This document shows, piece after piece, positions 14,601-23,510 of a stretch of 64,000 nt of DNA. This DNA comes from Crossaster papposus (Eukaryota; Echinodermata; Asteroidea; Velatida; Solasteridae): NCBI GenBank assembly GCA_037893245.1, contig JBAIAA010000776.1, forward strand, positions 248,001 through 312,000. The letters run 5' to 3'. Every line of letters begins with the position of its first letter. Position 1 is the first letter of the stretch. The notes under the pieces are model-generated. The model saw only the letters and a program-made list of their open reading frames with translations, was not told where the DNA came from and ran no database searches. The position numbers and the translations under genes are program-made.

Positions 14601-17600
14601 CAAAATAATAATTAAAAAACCAAGTTTGTATTTTTGATTTTAATATTTGTTCTTTAACAGAGGTATGGCTTCCAGATTGTATATCGAGGAGAGGAGAGGA
14701 ATCACCAATGCAAAAACCTTGCCAGGAATTCAGAGTTTAAATTCAGGGTAAGCGATATCGCTAAGCAGGAAATACTGTTAACCAAAATAAAATTCTCATA
14801 AAATTAAAAGTATGTGTGGTATAAAGGTGGTTTTGGTACCAAATGAAAGCTGAAGATGTGTACTAAATGGAAATAACAATATCTCAATTAAAAAAACTAA
14901 CACTTATATCTGGTTTTGTGAGAGCAGGTCACAAATGTACGATGGCCCTATAGCCAAATGTTTCTCATGATGTACTCGGTGTGTCAACATTCATGCTTGT
15001 ACCATCAAAGGCTCCTAAATATTCCCCCTCTGCCGCACTAAAAGAGTCGACCAACTGTTGTGATTTCTGGTTGCAGTTATGTGCCTTTAACGAAGAGGGA
15101 AACAGTCGACTGAGTGGAGCGATTGCCTTCCGTACTCTGCCTGATATGCCGCGACCGCCTTGCAAGCTATCACTCAAGGGCAAAGTACACTCCACAGGCT
15201 TCAAAGTATCATGGGGTAATAAGTGACTCCTATCTCCTCTTAAATCCATTCCATCCCCCTATGGTCAGTTTCTGGCTTTCAAGCATTTTTTTATCTTGCT
15301 CCTACTTTTCCTATTTTCCCTTTTTTGTATCTTGCTCCTACTTTTCCTATTTTCCCTTTTTTTTCTTTCTTGCTCCTACTTTTCCTATTTTTTCTTTTTT
15401 ATATCTTGCTCTTATATTTCCTATTTTCCCCTTTTTTTCTTTCTTGCTCCTACTTCTCCTATTTTTCCTTTTTTGTATCTTGCTCTTAATTTTCCTATTT
15501 TCTCTTTTTTTTCTTTTTTGCTCTTACTTTTCCTATTTTCCCTTTTTTTTCTTTCTTGCTCCTACTTTTCCAATTTTTCATTTTTTTGTATCTTGCTCTT
15601 ACTTTTCCTATTTTTCCTTTTTTGTATCTTGCTCTTACTTTTCCTATTTTCTCTTTTTTTTCTTTCTTGCTCATACTTTTTCTATTTTTCCTTTTTTGTA
15701 TCTTGCTCCTACTTTTCCTATTTTTTTTTTTTTGGTAATTAATTGGGCTGATTAGCGATTGGGTTGATTAGTGATTTAGACAGATATATATTAATTGAAG
15801 CAATATATAGTAATTGTTCTGGCTAGCAATTAGGCGAATTAGCAATTAGGCAATATAGCAATCGCATGTGATAGATGCTATATCATAGACTGCATGTAAA
15901 TGGACAACAAAAACTGTAGCAAAAACCCTTAATTTGTTTTGTCCATCAATGGAAGAGGTTTTAAATGTTGATTTTTCCCAATTTTGTTTATCTTATGCAG
16001 AACCACCAAAAGATGCTGGGGGATCCGATGTTACATCGTATTGTTTAGAAATGAGCAGCGGAACTAGTGAGTTAACAGCGAGGTTTACTTTAATAGTTAA
16101 ACCGAGTTAGGCCGTGTCTATTGTCTACAGCGGCCATTTTGTAGCGCTGTTCGAAATGCCGTTTAGAGCTACAGCTACGGCTACAACGTCACAAAAAAAT
16201 CTAGCAGTAAAAGAAGTTGTCCAGCTCAGGCAAAACAAAATGGCGGCAGCACTAACGTTAATTTTGGAGCAAATTTTCATTTACTTTTCAATGATAGTGC
16301 ATTAAATTGAAACTAACAGATCGACAAATACGTCAATTTCATCAGGTATTTTGACTGGCTGTAAACAAACATTGCGTAACATCTAGCGGACGATAATTGT
16401 TGTAAATTCTTACATTGTAATTTTGCAAACACTAATTCAAGCATCGCTTGGGGGCGCAATAACTAGCCGTAGGCTCTATCGTAGCCGCGTCCGAATTCCA
16501 TTTACCTTAGCGTCTACGTAGACGTAGCTGTAGCTGTAGACGTAGACTGTAGCTCTAGACACTCGTTTCGGACACAGCCTTAATCTTGGTAAACGTGTGA
16601 GGTTTTATATGTAACCATGAGGTTTGGCTCTGAGGTTCAACATATAATTGGATGTTCTATATTACTTTTGTCAGATTAACCGTTTAAATGCTTAGTTCAC
16701 AATAACTTGTGAGATCAACTTGAACCTCAAGTTAATGGTTTTGGTAGACGTGTGAGGTTTAATATGTAAACATGACGTTTAATCACGAGGTTGAACATGT
16801 AATTGTGAGGTTCTGTATTACTTTCCTCTTCAGGTGAACCATTTGTGTCGGTCTACGAGGGCTTAGAACGGGAGTTGAACCTAGACAACCTCGAGCCAGG
16901 TCATACATACAGACTGAGGGTCCAGTGCTCAAGTAGAGGGGGCGACAGTCCAGTAAGATATAGGGAGGATTAATCCTAACACCACCCTTCTCCCCTTGGA
17001 CCTTTTCGGCTGGAAACCACCCCCAACCCCAATCCTGCTAAATCCTTGCCAATTGCTACCATGTCAACATTTGATTCAGCCAAAATTCAACAGAATCATC
17101 CGCTGTTTTTTTAAATTTGTTTAGTGGAGGAGTGACCATTGCATCAACCCTTCAAAATCTTCCAAATAATCACTGTAGTACATTCATTTCTCTTGCTATT
17201 CGTCTTTGATCCTTCAAAATTCTTCAAATCCGCCTGGAGGATTTTGGAGAATTTGGGAAGGTTTCGGGTTATTATTAACCAGTTCGCGCCTGAAAGTTTT
17301 TCCTAGATTCAAAACGGATGACGCATAAACACGTCACGATCAAGGCCGGAAATGTCTGTCAGCAGCGAGCAAGGCCGGAAATGCATGGGTGTGCTTCCCG
17401 GTACCATCGGCCTGAACCCACCTCGGATCGAGTTTCGTTTAAAATAATCCCGCGTCTCAGCTCAGTGATGTTAAAATAATCCCGGCGCGAACTTGTTAAA
17501 TAAGCACCACTACAGTCTGTGCCATTGTCCACTGTACTGACTTTAACAAAACCTGTGTTTGTTTCTAAATGTTTAGCATAGTAGTATTTTTTTTCTTAAC

Positions 17601-20600
17601 TGGATTTCTTAGGGTGTATGTGTAATCCATTATTTCCCCTCCCCCCTCCCTTGACCTGACCTTGAACTGAGGAAGTAGAAGGGGTGACAAGATGAGGGGG
17701 GGGGGGGGGGGGGAGATGTAGGGGGTCCATGGGAAGTGGGATGACTCGCCGTGAATAATGTCTCTCGACAGCGACATACAGGCTGATTGCCAAACAAACA
17801 ACTCAGTGCCTTAAAATAAAATTAAAATCTTTAAAAGTTAAAAGAATCCATTCACAAACAACCCAGCTGTTCCTCTTGTCTCACAAATTTTACAAACGGT
17901 AGGAGTTTTTTCTTTCTTTCAGAAGTAAAGGCTTCCTTCACTTTTTTTTCATTTTTCAACTTAAAATACTCAATGTACTGTGTGTAAAAGTTCAAAGTGA
18001 CGTGCTTTCTTGTTTAAATGCCCGGCAAGATATTAAATAGTTCGTGAAGTCTGGAACCGGTTCCTGACATCATCGGGCGGGTCAGGTGCTTGGGTACCTG
18101 TTTTCTGTTAGTAAGAATGCCATCATTTTGTTCTCTTTCTCTCTCGTTCGACAGTTTTCCGATATCTGTAGTGTCACAACGTTGCCAGTCTGTCCGGGGC
18201 AGTGCCTACCGCCGAGGTTACACGGCAAGCCACGGGCGACGTCTGTCAACCTTAGATGGAGTAAGTGTTTTTTGCTCACTTTCACATGTACATGTACTTA
18301 ATTGTCCACTTTTGTATAGAGTCTATGCAATGCAATTGTGTTTTAACCCTAACCCTGCCAGATCCAGCACAGAGCATCTGTGTTGACTGCTTGACCTTGC
18401 TGGACTCTGCACACAAGTCAATGTGACAAAGTATGCAATCTGTTGCGTCTGGCATGGTTTTTAGCTAAAATACCCTGTAGGGTTAGGGTATGAAAATGCA
18501 CATCTGTGTCTCAGTAATTATTTTTAAATTTTTTTTTTTTAAATTTTTATGGAAATTTTGTATCTTTTGTTGTTATTATTATGCTAATTCAAATTACCAT
18601 ATATTCATAAGCGGAGGACTAGAAATTGACTAGAGTGGGGCTGAAACCAATGACCTCCGGATTGCCGTTCCGGTGCTCTACCAACTGAGCCATCCAGCCC
18701 TGTGTTGGCAGTGAACCCTAAATTAGTAAATATCTAGTCAATATTATTCATGTATACTGTACTGGTAGGTGCCTTTTCTTGGCATTATCTAAAAAAAAAA
18801 AAAAAAAAAAAATTACAACAGGGTGATGCACCTACCAAGTTTCATATTAGTGTGGACAACACAATCCACATAATTCCTAAGCATAAAACTTGGACAAGGC
18901 TTGGCCTTTAGGTATGAATTTCCTGCCTAAACCCGGTGATTAGTAATCGCTCTGCTTGCCCTTGGTTGATCCGAACCCTTCCAGGCTCTCCCGAGTACCA
19001 TGGAGGCACAGGCTTGACGGAGTACGCGCTAGAGATGACCACCACAGCAGCTGACGATATGCCAAAGGAGGTCCACCGGTCCGGCACGTCCACCACGGAG
19101 TGCACCGTCAATGCCCTGCTGCCGGGCAGGCCCTACAACTTCCGGCTACGCGCCTTCAATAGAATCGGGGTGAGCTATCGCGAGCTATTTCTCGTCGGTC
19201 AAATGCCCTTTCGATTTCAAGTGGTGCTTTACAGATGACGCAATTTTCTATATTCTGGAGTTCCATATTGCGACGTTTCCCCCGACTTTTCATATGCAGT
19301 GTTGCAAAACGTCTTTGTTGACAAACTTTAACTCTAATACGCTAAGTAATTTTTATTTACTTTAATAATCCTTGCTGTTGAGCCTTGGTGAACAATTTCA
19401 GTTTTGGGAAATTAATAGTCCGAAATTAAAAAAACGACATCATTCGTAAATTGGGCACAAAATCGGCCGAGTATTCCCTAATATGGCGCACTTTAATAAA
19501 TATTGAACAACTCATAAGTTAACATTCAATAATTTTGTCAATGTTCACAAATTCTAATGTCTCGGGGGCATCAAAAATTGTGAACAATTGACAATTTTGT
19601 TGAACATTCAGCAATCTAGACGAACGATTGAGTTCCAAGAACATAGATGTAGGAGCTAGATTCCTAGATGTCTGCGACCACCTGTTTCTCAAATTTGACC
19701 CCCTCCCCCTCTTTATTTGTGCAGGGTGGCCCCTTGTCAGAACCCCTCCACTTGCTGACGGCAGCGGGCCCTCCAGATAGTCCTACAGATCTCGCAGTCG
19801 GCAGCCGATCCACCAGCAGCGTGGCTTACGTCTCGTGGGGCAAGCCCTGCTGCAATGGTGCCGAAGTGCACGAGTACCGGCTAGAGAGGGCCTCGGAAAA
19901 CGGCTCCTTCACAACGGTGAGCGGCTGCTTTCGAATCTCGTTTTATTAAAAACTTGAAACTTTCCTTACCATTTTACTATGGCAACATGTCAATAAATGC
20001 AAATTTTAAAAACAGGCGTAACTTGTTAACAGAATGTCCGATTGAAGCTCGACAATTTATTTTAAGAATTGTATTGCCTTTCATAAGGGATAAGAACCCC
20101 TTATTTCAACCTCTGCCCAGTTCAATTTCATTTTGCCAGATTTGTTATCCTACATGTCCATGTATATGCCGTTAACGACTATTTTTTGTCTTGTATATCG
20201 CCAGGTCTATAACGGTTTCGCTCCCTCCTGTGAGCTCAAGTTCCTCCAGCCAGCCACCTTCTACTACCTTCGCGTCCAGGCCCTCAACACAGCCGGCCCC
20301 GGCCCCTTCAGCGACGTGGCCACCTACGAGTCGCCCCCTTCCTCCCCCGAGGCCGTGGCCTCGTGGCGACTCCTCTCCTCCACCTCGGAGTCCCTCCTGA
20401 TCCGCTGGACAGAGCCCAACTGCTGCGGCGCGGAGATCCTGGCCTACAACGTGGACATCGGGGAAAAGCCTGTGATCGCGGTGCAGGGCAACGTAACGGA
20501 GTACTGCTTGGAGATGCTGCAGCCCAACACAAAATATAGGTACCGGGCATGCACCCTTTCTTCGGATCAAGTCAATTACCATGGCCTAGTGGTCTGAAGC

Positions 20601-23108
20601 ATCAAATTTGTGGTCTGCGGGTGATTGTGCAGGTTGTGGTTTCATTTCAAAGTTCGAATCCCACCACGCTCATTTTTCCGTTAACCTCCAGGATACGCAT
20701 CCAGGCTGTCAACAGTATCGGCGTGGGTCCCTACAGTGCCTCCCGCACAGTCATCACCAAAGCGCTTCCCCCAGATCCCCCTCGCCTGGAGTGCATGCTG
20801 TACAGCCATCTGAGCCTCAAGCTGAAATGGGGGGACAGCGTCAAATCACCGGTAGACGTCCGGATACAGAACTACACCCTGGAGATGGAAGATAGGAAAG
20901 GAAGGTGAGACAATCCCCCTCCTCCTTCCTTCCCCCTCCCCCACTCACCACCGTAGATTCACGACAGCCGTAGCGAAACCACAGCATTCACTAAACCGCG
21001 GAAACTGCAGCTGCACCAAGTTGGCCTTTTGAGTGACTTCATCCCTATTCCAGTGCATTACTGGCTTTATTCTCAAAATTACGAAATCCCTTGCTTGGTC
21101 TTCGTCTCGGGCCTAAGACGATTGTAGGCTCCCAACTGAAGGAACTCCAACCACATTCTGGTGCCTGTTGTACTTCAGAAACATTCAGCCCGTTGATATG
21201 AACCCAACATTTCAAATATTTCCATTTGCTTCCATTTCTATTTGCTTCTCAGTGATTCAGAAGTCGGAGGCGAGGCTGTAAACCTTTTACCCAGCAACGG
21301 CACCAACCTTACTAACCTGAATTGACCTCTCATTAACCTTTGACCTTTTGCTTCCAGGTACAGCGTGGTGTACTGTGGTGCTAACGTCTCCCACAAGGTG
21401 TCCAAGCTGAGTGAGCAGACTTTTTATCGATTCCGGATCTTTGCCAGCAACGATGCGGGCGACGGGCCATACTCTGAGAGTTACACATTCACAACGACCA
21501 AAGCCCCACCTCCTTGCTTAAAAAGTAAGCCAATCAAGTCGCACAGCGCAGTTAGACGCGGTAAACAATTGTTGAGGGTCGGTCAGTAAATGATTACTCA
21601 TGATTTATACTGATTACTCATAATCTTAACAATCTTTTAAAAAAATCAAAGAATACCCAACAAATGTTAGTATTGCCTTATCCGTAAGGCCGGTTCATAC
21701 TTCATGCGAATCGATTTGACATCACAGAGCATTCACTGCCAAATTCAAAAAAGTCCAAAAATGTGTCTCAGAGACGCATTTTTGGACTTGTCCATTAGTA
21801 GTTGGTTTAAAATCAAAATCTTAATATATTTTTGGGGGAATATGCAGCATTCACAAAAACTACAACTTTGTTAGGTTAGTTGTCCAGCCCCATTATTTAG
21901 ATTTTGATAACTTTTGCTGCTTCAAACGATAAAACTGAACTGACAAATGGTCTGTTGTCCCTTTAATTGTTTCTGTTGTCCCTTTAATTGTCTTGGTTGT
22001 TTCAGCTCCTAAAGTCAGCCTGATCAGCGAAGACTGCTGTGTAGTGGAGTGGCAGGCCCTAGGCAACATCCAGAATGACGTTGTCATCTACCAGTGCCAG
22101 TGCCAGAGAGTCAGGGACAGCGAGATCAAATTGGTGAGTACCTGGCTCTTGCGAATCAAAAGGTGCGCCAGCACACGCTAAAACCTAGAAAAGGATAAAT
22201 GAAAACTTGTTGGTAATGTCCAGTAACTGCCCTTAATAGCATTACGACCCTAAGTGGAACGTGGCACTTGTCACTACCGTTTTTTGAGACCAGGTTCCAA
22301 TTTCATAAAACATGTAAGCACAACAATTTGCTTAGCACAAAAAAACGTCTTGCTCAGTAAAAACAGGTTATCGGCCAAAACTTCACATGCTTTTCATTCA
22401 AAGCCCAAAAAAACCGGCTAAATACCAGTCACAAACAATATACATCACCTGAAAGTTTTGTTCGTAACCCTGTTTTTTTCCAAGGAAGAATTTTCATGCT
22501 AAGCAAATAAATGCTTACACGTTTTATGAAATTGGCCCGAGTCACAACATTGTGTTTATGCTAACATTCATGTAAGTGGACCAGAACATATTATTCTCGT
22601 ATTCAACTTAAAGATGTGGTACCATTTAAAAATTTAAAAAATGAAGTGGTTCTTTTTTTTTCTTTTCTTTTTTCAAATGGTAGAAATTGTTCAGTGAATG
22701 AGCTCAATTCTGTGATTTGTCTCGGTTATTTTGCAAGACTAAGTTGCGGGGTACCAGTTTTTCCCATGAATAAGTCCCCTTTCTATTTGACAGGTGTACC
22801 GAGGTCCAGGCAGCAGTGTCATTGTCCCCGACCTGTCGCCGGGCACCGAGTACCGTGTCCGCACCTGCGCCGTCCGCCTTCCTGAGGATGGTGGGCCCGA
22901 GCTGGTGGGCACCTACAGCCCCTGGGAGAGCTTCCAAACAGCCAGCCTGGTCCCCGTGGTCTCTGTCATTGCCCAAGACCCCCAGAAGGAGGAACCCCTC
23001 TCGGCCGAGCCAAAAGCTCTGGAGGACCAGAAGCTGGTGGCCATCTTCCTCGCCGTGTTCTTCTTTATTGCGGTCATCTTCGCTTGGATCGTTGCCTTCT
23101 ACAACTAA
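1628..23108 (+). CDS. FNDC3: FNDC3-family fibronectin type III membrane protein (5' end missing)
   Basis: Seventeen coding exons, joined in consistent phase with GT-AG borders: 1628-1850, 8871-8933, 10356-10548, 13500-13603, 14098-14260, 14661-14747, 15077-15215, 16001-16066, 16834-16952, 18155-18260, 18985-19169, 19725-19916, 20205-20539, 20692-20904, 21358-21524, 22006-22133, 22794-23108. The product is about 932 residues; FNDC3A/B of vertebrates have about 1200, so roughly 270 N-terminal residues lie upstream of the window. Nine FN3 domains are seen from their conserved Trp strands (VSVQW, LSLRW, LHLEW, FKVSW, VNLRW, VAYVSW, LLIRW, LKLKW, VVEW) and their Y-x-F/V-R-x-x-A-x-N strands (YRFRLQAIND, YNFRLRAFNRIG, YYLRVQALNTAG, YRIRIQAVNSIG). 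The last 25 residues form a tail-end membrane helix (IFLAVFFFIAVIFAWIVAF) followed by YN and the stop. ALPPDPPRLEC in domain 8 closely matches the vertebrate proteins. In mammals FNDC3A/B are membrane-anchored proteins linked to germ-cell adhesion and to differentiation; the exact role here is inferred. Between exons 3 and 4 the protein seems about eight residues shorter than vertebrate FNDC3, so a small exon may be missing from this model. Confidence 0.96.
1880..2110 (-). mobile_element. tRNA-derived SINE, reverse copy
   Basis: On the minus strand it starts with a B-box-like GGTTCGAGTCCCGG, then a body with CAAGACACTTAAC and CTCTCCACCCAGG, then ACTCCCCAGGGAG. The same blocks in the same order occur at 2640-2940 and 13684-13985. 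It lies in the intron after the first visible FNDC3 exon. Confidence 0.75.
2640..2940 (+). mobile_element. tRNA-derived SINE body with (ATT)n tail
   Basis: It shares GGGCAAGGCACTTTG, TCTCCACCCAGAAG, GGTACCTGTGAGGGCAGAG and ACTCCCCAGGGAG with the SINE copies nearby, and ends in an (ATT)n tail at about 2917-2935. The tRNA-like head is degraded or missing. Confidence 0.7.
3074..3312 (+). mobile_element. worn TTAA-type MITE (family T), abutting a second copy
   Basis: Diverged member of the CCAGTTCGCGCCGG family. Its right end GACGCGAACTGG is followed by TTAA (3313-3316), which also serves as the left TTAA of the copy starting at 3317. Confidence 0.65.
3317..3509 (+). mobile_element. TTAA-type MITE (family T)
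   Basis: Left end CCAGTTCCCGCCGG and right end GGCGCGAACTGG, flanked by TTAA on both sides (3313-3316, 3510-3513). TTAA target sites and CC...GG ends are the signature of piggyBac-superfamily elements. It is about 190 bp and non-coding. Confidence 0.8.
3811..4219. mobile_element. foldback MITE with long inverted ends
   Basis: About 80 bases at the left (TGACCCAGCACGAGTAAATG, then GACACTTTGCGGCAAAAA and onward to CATCATTTAAAGGTAG) are mirrored at 4140-4219. Such long imperfect terminal repeats around a short non-coding centre mark a foldback element. Confidence 0.8.
4235..4334 (+). repeat. C-rich tract with interrupted poly-C runs
   Basis: About 100 bases of almost pure C, broken by CATTCC and single T bases, directly after the foldback MITE. 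It is the longest of about a dozen poly-C/poly-G tracts in the window. Confidence 0.95.
4856..5098. mobile_element. GGGGCCAATTTC palindromic MITE, copy 1
   Basis: The ends GGGGCCAATTTCACGGAGCT and the mirror AGCTTCGTGAAATTGGCCCC, followed inward by repeated GCTTAGCA words, form a nearly complete hairpin of 243 bp. Four further copies lie in this window. Confidence 0.88.
5275..5336 (+). repeat. tRNA-like SINE head (decayed)
   Basis: It has an A-box-like TAGCTCGGTTGGTAGAGCAC and a B-box-like GCAGGTTCAAACCCTGC with a good T stem, but no proper acceptor stem. Relatives sit at 18630-18702 (minus), 31246-31320 and 50883-50945 with the shared words GTAGAGCACCGGAAC. Confidence 0.6.
5398..5418 (+). 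repeat. poly-G tract
   Basis: About 21 consecutive G, directly after GTGGGA. Confidence 0.95.
5600..5835. mobile_element. GGGGCC palindromic MITE, copy 2 (opposite orientation)
   Basis: Same ends as the 4856 copy, with the internal asymmetric blocks reversed (CAAGTTATTAGCC comes first, AAGGTT last). Confidence 0.88.
6065..6115 (+). repeat. poly-G tract followed by GAGGA repeats
   Basis: A G22 run passes into GAGAGGAGAGGAGGAGAGG, an all-purine stretch of about 50 bases. Confidence 0.93.
6773..6815 (+). repeat. (GGGTA)n degenerate repeat
   Basis: GGGTTAGGGTAGGGTAGGGTA and variants. It resembles telomere repeat in composition, but the period is five and the run is short. Confidence 0.7.
7312..7553. 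mobile_element. GGGGCC palindromic MITE, copy 3
   Basis: Begins GGGGCCAATTTCATAGAGCT, ends AGCTCTATGAAATTGGGCCC, with the same inner GCTTAGCA words and the same orientation as the 4856 copy. Confidence 0.88.
8445..8907 (+). repeat. tandem duplication of a FNDC3 splice acceptor and exon start
   Basis: A unit of 114-116 bases holds a poly-T tract, a splice-acceptor-like TTACAG, and the first ~37 bases of the exon at 8871 (TCACGGGACAGAAAACAAAT and on). Exon-start copies begin at 8527, 8643, 8757 and 8871; only the last continues into real exon and a donor. The first has lost its AG (ACACTCAC). 114 is a multiple of three, but a TAA lies in frame within the unit, so use of an upstream acceptor would end translation. 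Confidence 0.93.
8961..9604 (+). repeat. ~122-bp tandem repeat with dimeric higher order
   Basis: Five units share ACAGATCGAAAAC, GATTACCTG, TATACGGCAG and AACGCACCAGTTCCCCATTT. Units 1 and 3 match each other best, as do 2 and 4, so the array behaves as about two ~245-bp dimers plus a longer last unit. It starts 27 bases after a FNDC3 donor. Confidence 0.92.
9605..10355. other. FNDC3 intron, no recognisable feature
   Basis: AT-rich intron sequence up to the acceptor at 10355. I see no repeat family or coding signal. Confidence 0.5.
10698..10960 (+). mobile_element. TTAA-type MITE (family T)
   Basis: Left end CCAGTTCGCGCCGG, right end GGCGCGAAATGG followed by TTAA. An internal block (ATTTCCGGCCTTGCTCG) is repeated, making it longer than its relatives. 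Confidence 0.8.
11155..11390 (-). mobile_element. TTAA-type MITE (family T), inverted copy
   Basis: Starts CAGTTCGCGCCGGATGACG and ends CCCGGCGCGAATTGG; internal blocks run opposite to the 10698 copy, so the pair forms a large inverted repeat within one FNDC3 intron. Confidence 0.8.
11780..11845 (+). repeat. 17-18 bp tandem repeat
   Basis: Four units of TTTAAAGGTAGTATACATC/ACC in a row. The same word ATTTAAAGGTAGTATACACC occurs inside the foldback MITE at 3811, so the array may derive from that family. Confidence 0.85.
11850..13499. other. FNDC3 intron, AT-rich, mostly featureless
   Basis: Contains a short tandem stretch of AATAAATATGCAAACAATA words (about 13068-13160) and a C13 run (13245-13257). 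Otherwise nothing is recognised. A small phase-0 exon is expected somewhere between 10548 and 13500 but could not be located. Confidence 0.4.
13684..13985 (+). mobile_element. full-length tRNA-derived SINE
   Basis: A-box-like GTGGTCCAGTGGTTACCG, B box GGTTCGAACCCTGGC, body with TTCTTGGGCAAGACACTTTG and CTCTCCACCCGGGAGTAATG, a tail with AAAGCGCTATAGAAGAAC and a terminal (ATT)n run. About 300 bp, the most intact SINE of the window, in the intron between two FNDC3 exons. Confidence 0.85.
14781..14932 (-). mobile_element. fragment of GTGACC-type MITE (family B)
   Basis: Reverse complement of the left part of the element at 36259-36680: ends GGTTTTGTGAGAGCAGGTCAC and shares TATAAAGGTGGTTTTGGTACC. 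The other end is missing. Confidence 0.8.
15285..15735 (+). repeat. pyrimidine-rich ~34-38 bp minisatellite
   Basis: About twelve units of CTTGCTCCTACTTTTCCTAT plus a T-rich spacer (TTTTCCCTTTTTTGTAT). It is 99 percent pyrimidine-like on the plus strand and starts 70 bases after a FNDC3 donor. Long open frames of Leu/Phe/Ser through it are artefacts. Confidence 0.93.
16107..16583. mobile_element. MITE with GGCCGTGTC/GACACAGCC ends
   Basis: Left end TTAGGCCGTGTC, right end GGACACAGCCTTAA. GCTACAGCTACGGCTACAAC near the left is loosely mirrored by GTAGACGTAGCTGTAGCTGT near the right. About 477 bp, inside the FNDC3 intron after 16066. Confidence 0.6.
17279..17495 (-). mobile_element. TTAA-type MITE (family T)
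   Basis: CCAGTTCGCGCC at the left and GGCGCGAACTTG at the right, with TTAA on both sides (17275-17278 and 17496-17499). Confidence 0.85.
17696..17713 (+). repeat. poly-G tract
   Basis: Eighteen consecutive G within a FNDC3 intron. Confidence 0.95.
18630..18702 (-). repeat. tRNA-like SINE head (decayed), reverse
   Basis: The reverse strand reads GGCTCAGTTGGTAGAGCACC, GGAACGGCAATCC, then a decayed B box. Same family as 5275, 31246 and 50883. Confidence 0.6.
20579..20676 (+). repeat. tRNA-like sequence filling a FNDC3 mini-intron
   Basis: ATGGCCTAGTGGTCTGAAGC resembles the A box of Leu/Ser-type tRNAs and AGTTCGAATCCCACC is a good B box. The 152-bp intron 20540-20691 is almost wholly made of this unit. 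A complete cloverleaf is not convincing. Confidence 0.5.
21083..21285 (-). repeat. interspersed repeat, shared with 29031-29263
   Basis: Shares TCGGGCCTAAGACGATT-like, CATTTCTATTTGCTTCTCAG and GTGATTCAGAAGTCGGAG blocks, in the same order, with the stretch at 29031-29263. It is probably an old DNA element; the two copies have diverged. Confidence 0.65.
22293..22538. mobile_element. GGGGCC palindromic MITE, copy 4 (diverged)
   Basis: Ends TTCCAATTTCATAAAACATG and CGTTTTATGAAATTGGCCC around GCTTAGCAC words. The terminal G run has decayed. Confidence 0.75.
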
Positions 23109-23109
23109 A

Positions 23110-23510
23110 GTTAACCCCAGGTTTACAACAAGGTTTATCTCAGAAGTTTAATATGAGGTTTACCACGAGGTTTACCACGAGGTTTGCCACGAGGTTTGCC
23201 ACGAGGTTTGCCACGAGGTTTGCCACGAGGTTTGCCATGAGGTTTGCCACGAGGTTTACCACGAGGTTTACCACGAGGTTTACCACGAGGTTTACCACGA
23301 GGTTTACCACGAGGTTTACCACGAGGTTTACCACGAGGTTTACCACGAGGTTTACCACGAGGTTTACCACGAGGTTTACCACGAGGTTTACCACGAGGTT
23401 TACCACGATGTTTATCTTGATGTTTATCTTGATGTTTACTTTGACCTTGAGGTTTATTCCCAGGTTTGTTTTGAGGTTTATTTTGAGATTTACCTTTCGA
23501 TTCAACCTCA
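23110..23510 (+). repeat. 12-bp minisatellite in the FNDC3 3' UTR
   Basis: Units of GAGGTTTACCAC/GAGGTTTGCCAC are perfect in the centre (about 23160-23408) and decay on both sides (AGGTTTACAAC, then GATGTTTATCTT). Unit-like sequence begins within a few bases of the FNDC3 stop codon. All three frames on each strand are open because the period is 12 and no stop lies in the unit; none of these is a gene. Confidence 0.95.

Noticed and set aside
15114-15755. 213-residue hydrophobic Leu/Phe/Ser open frame
   Set aside because: Pyrimidine minisatellite; the start is the FNDC3 exon read in another frame.
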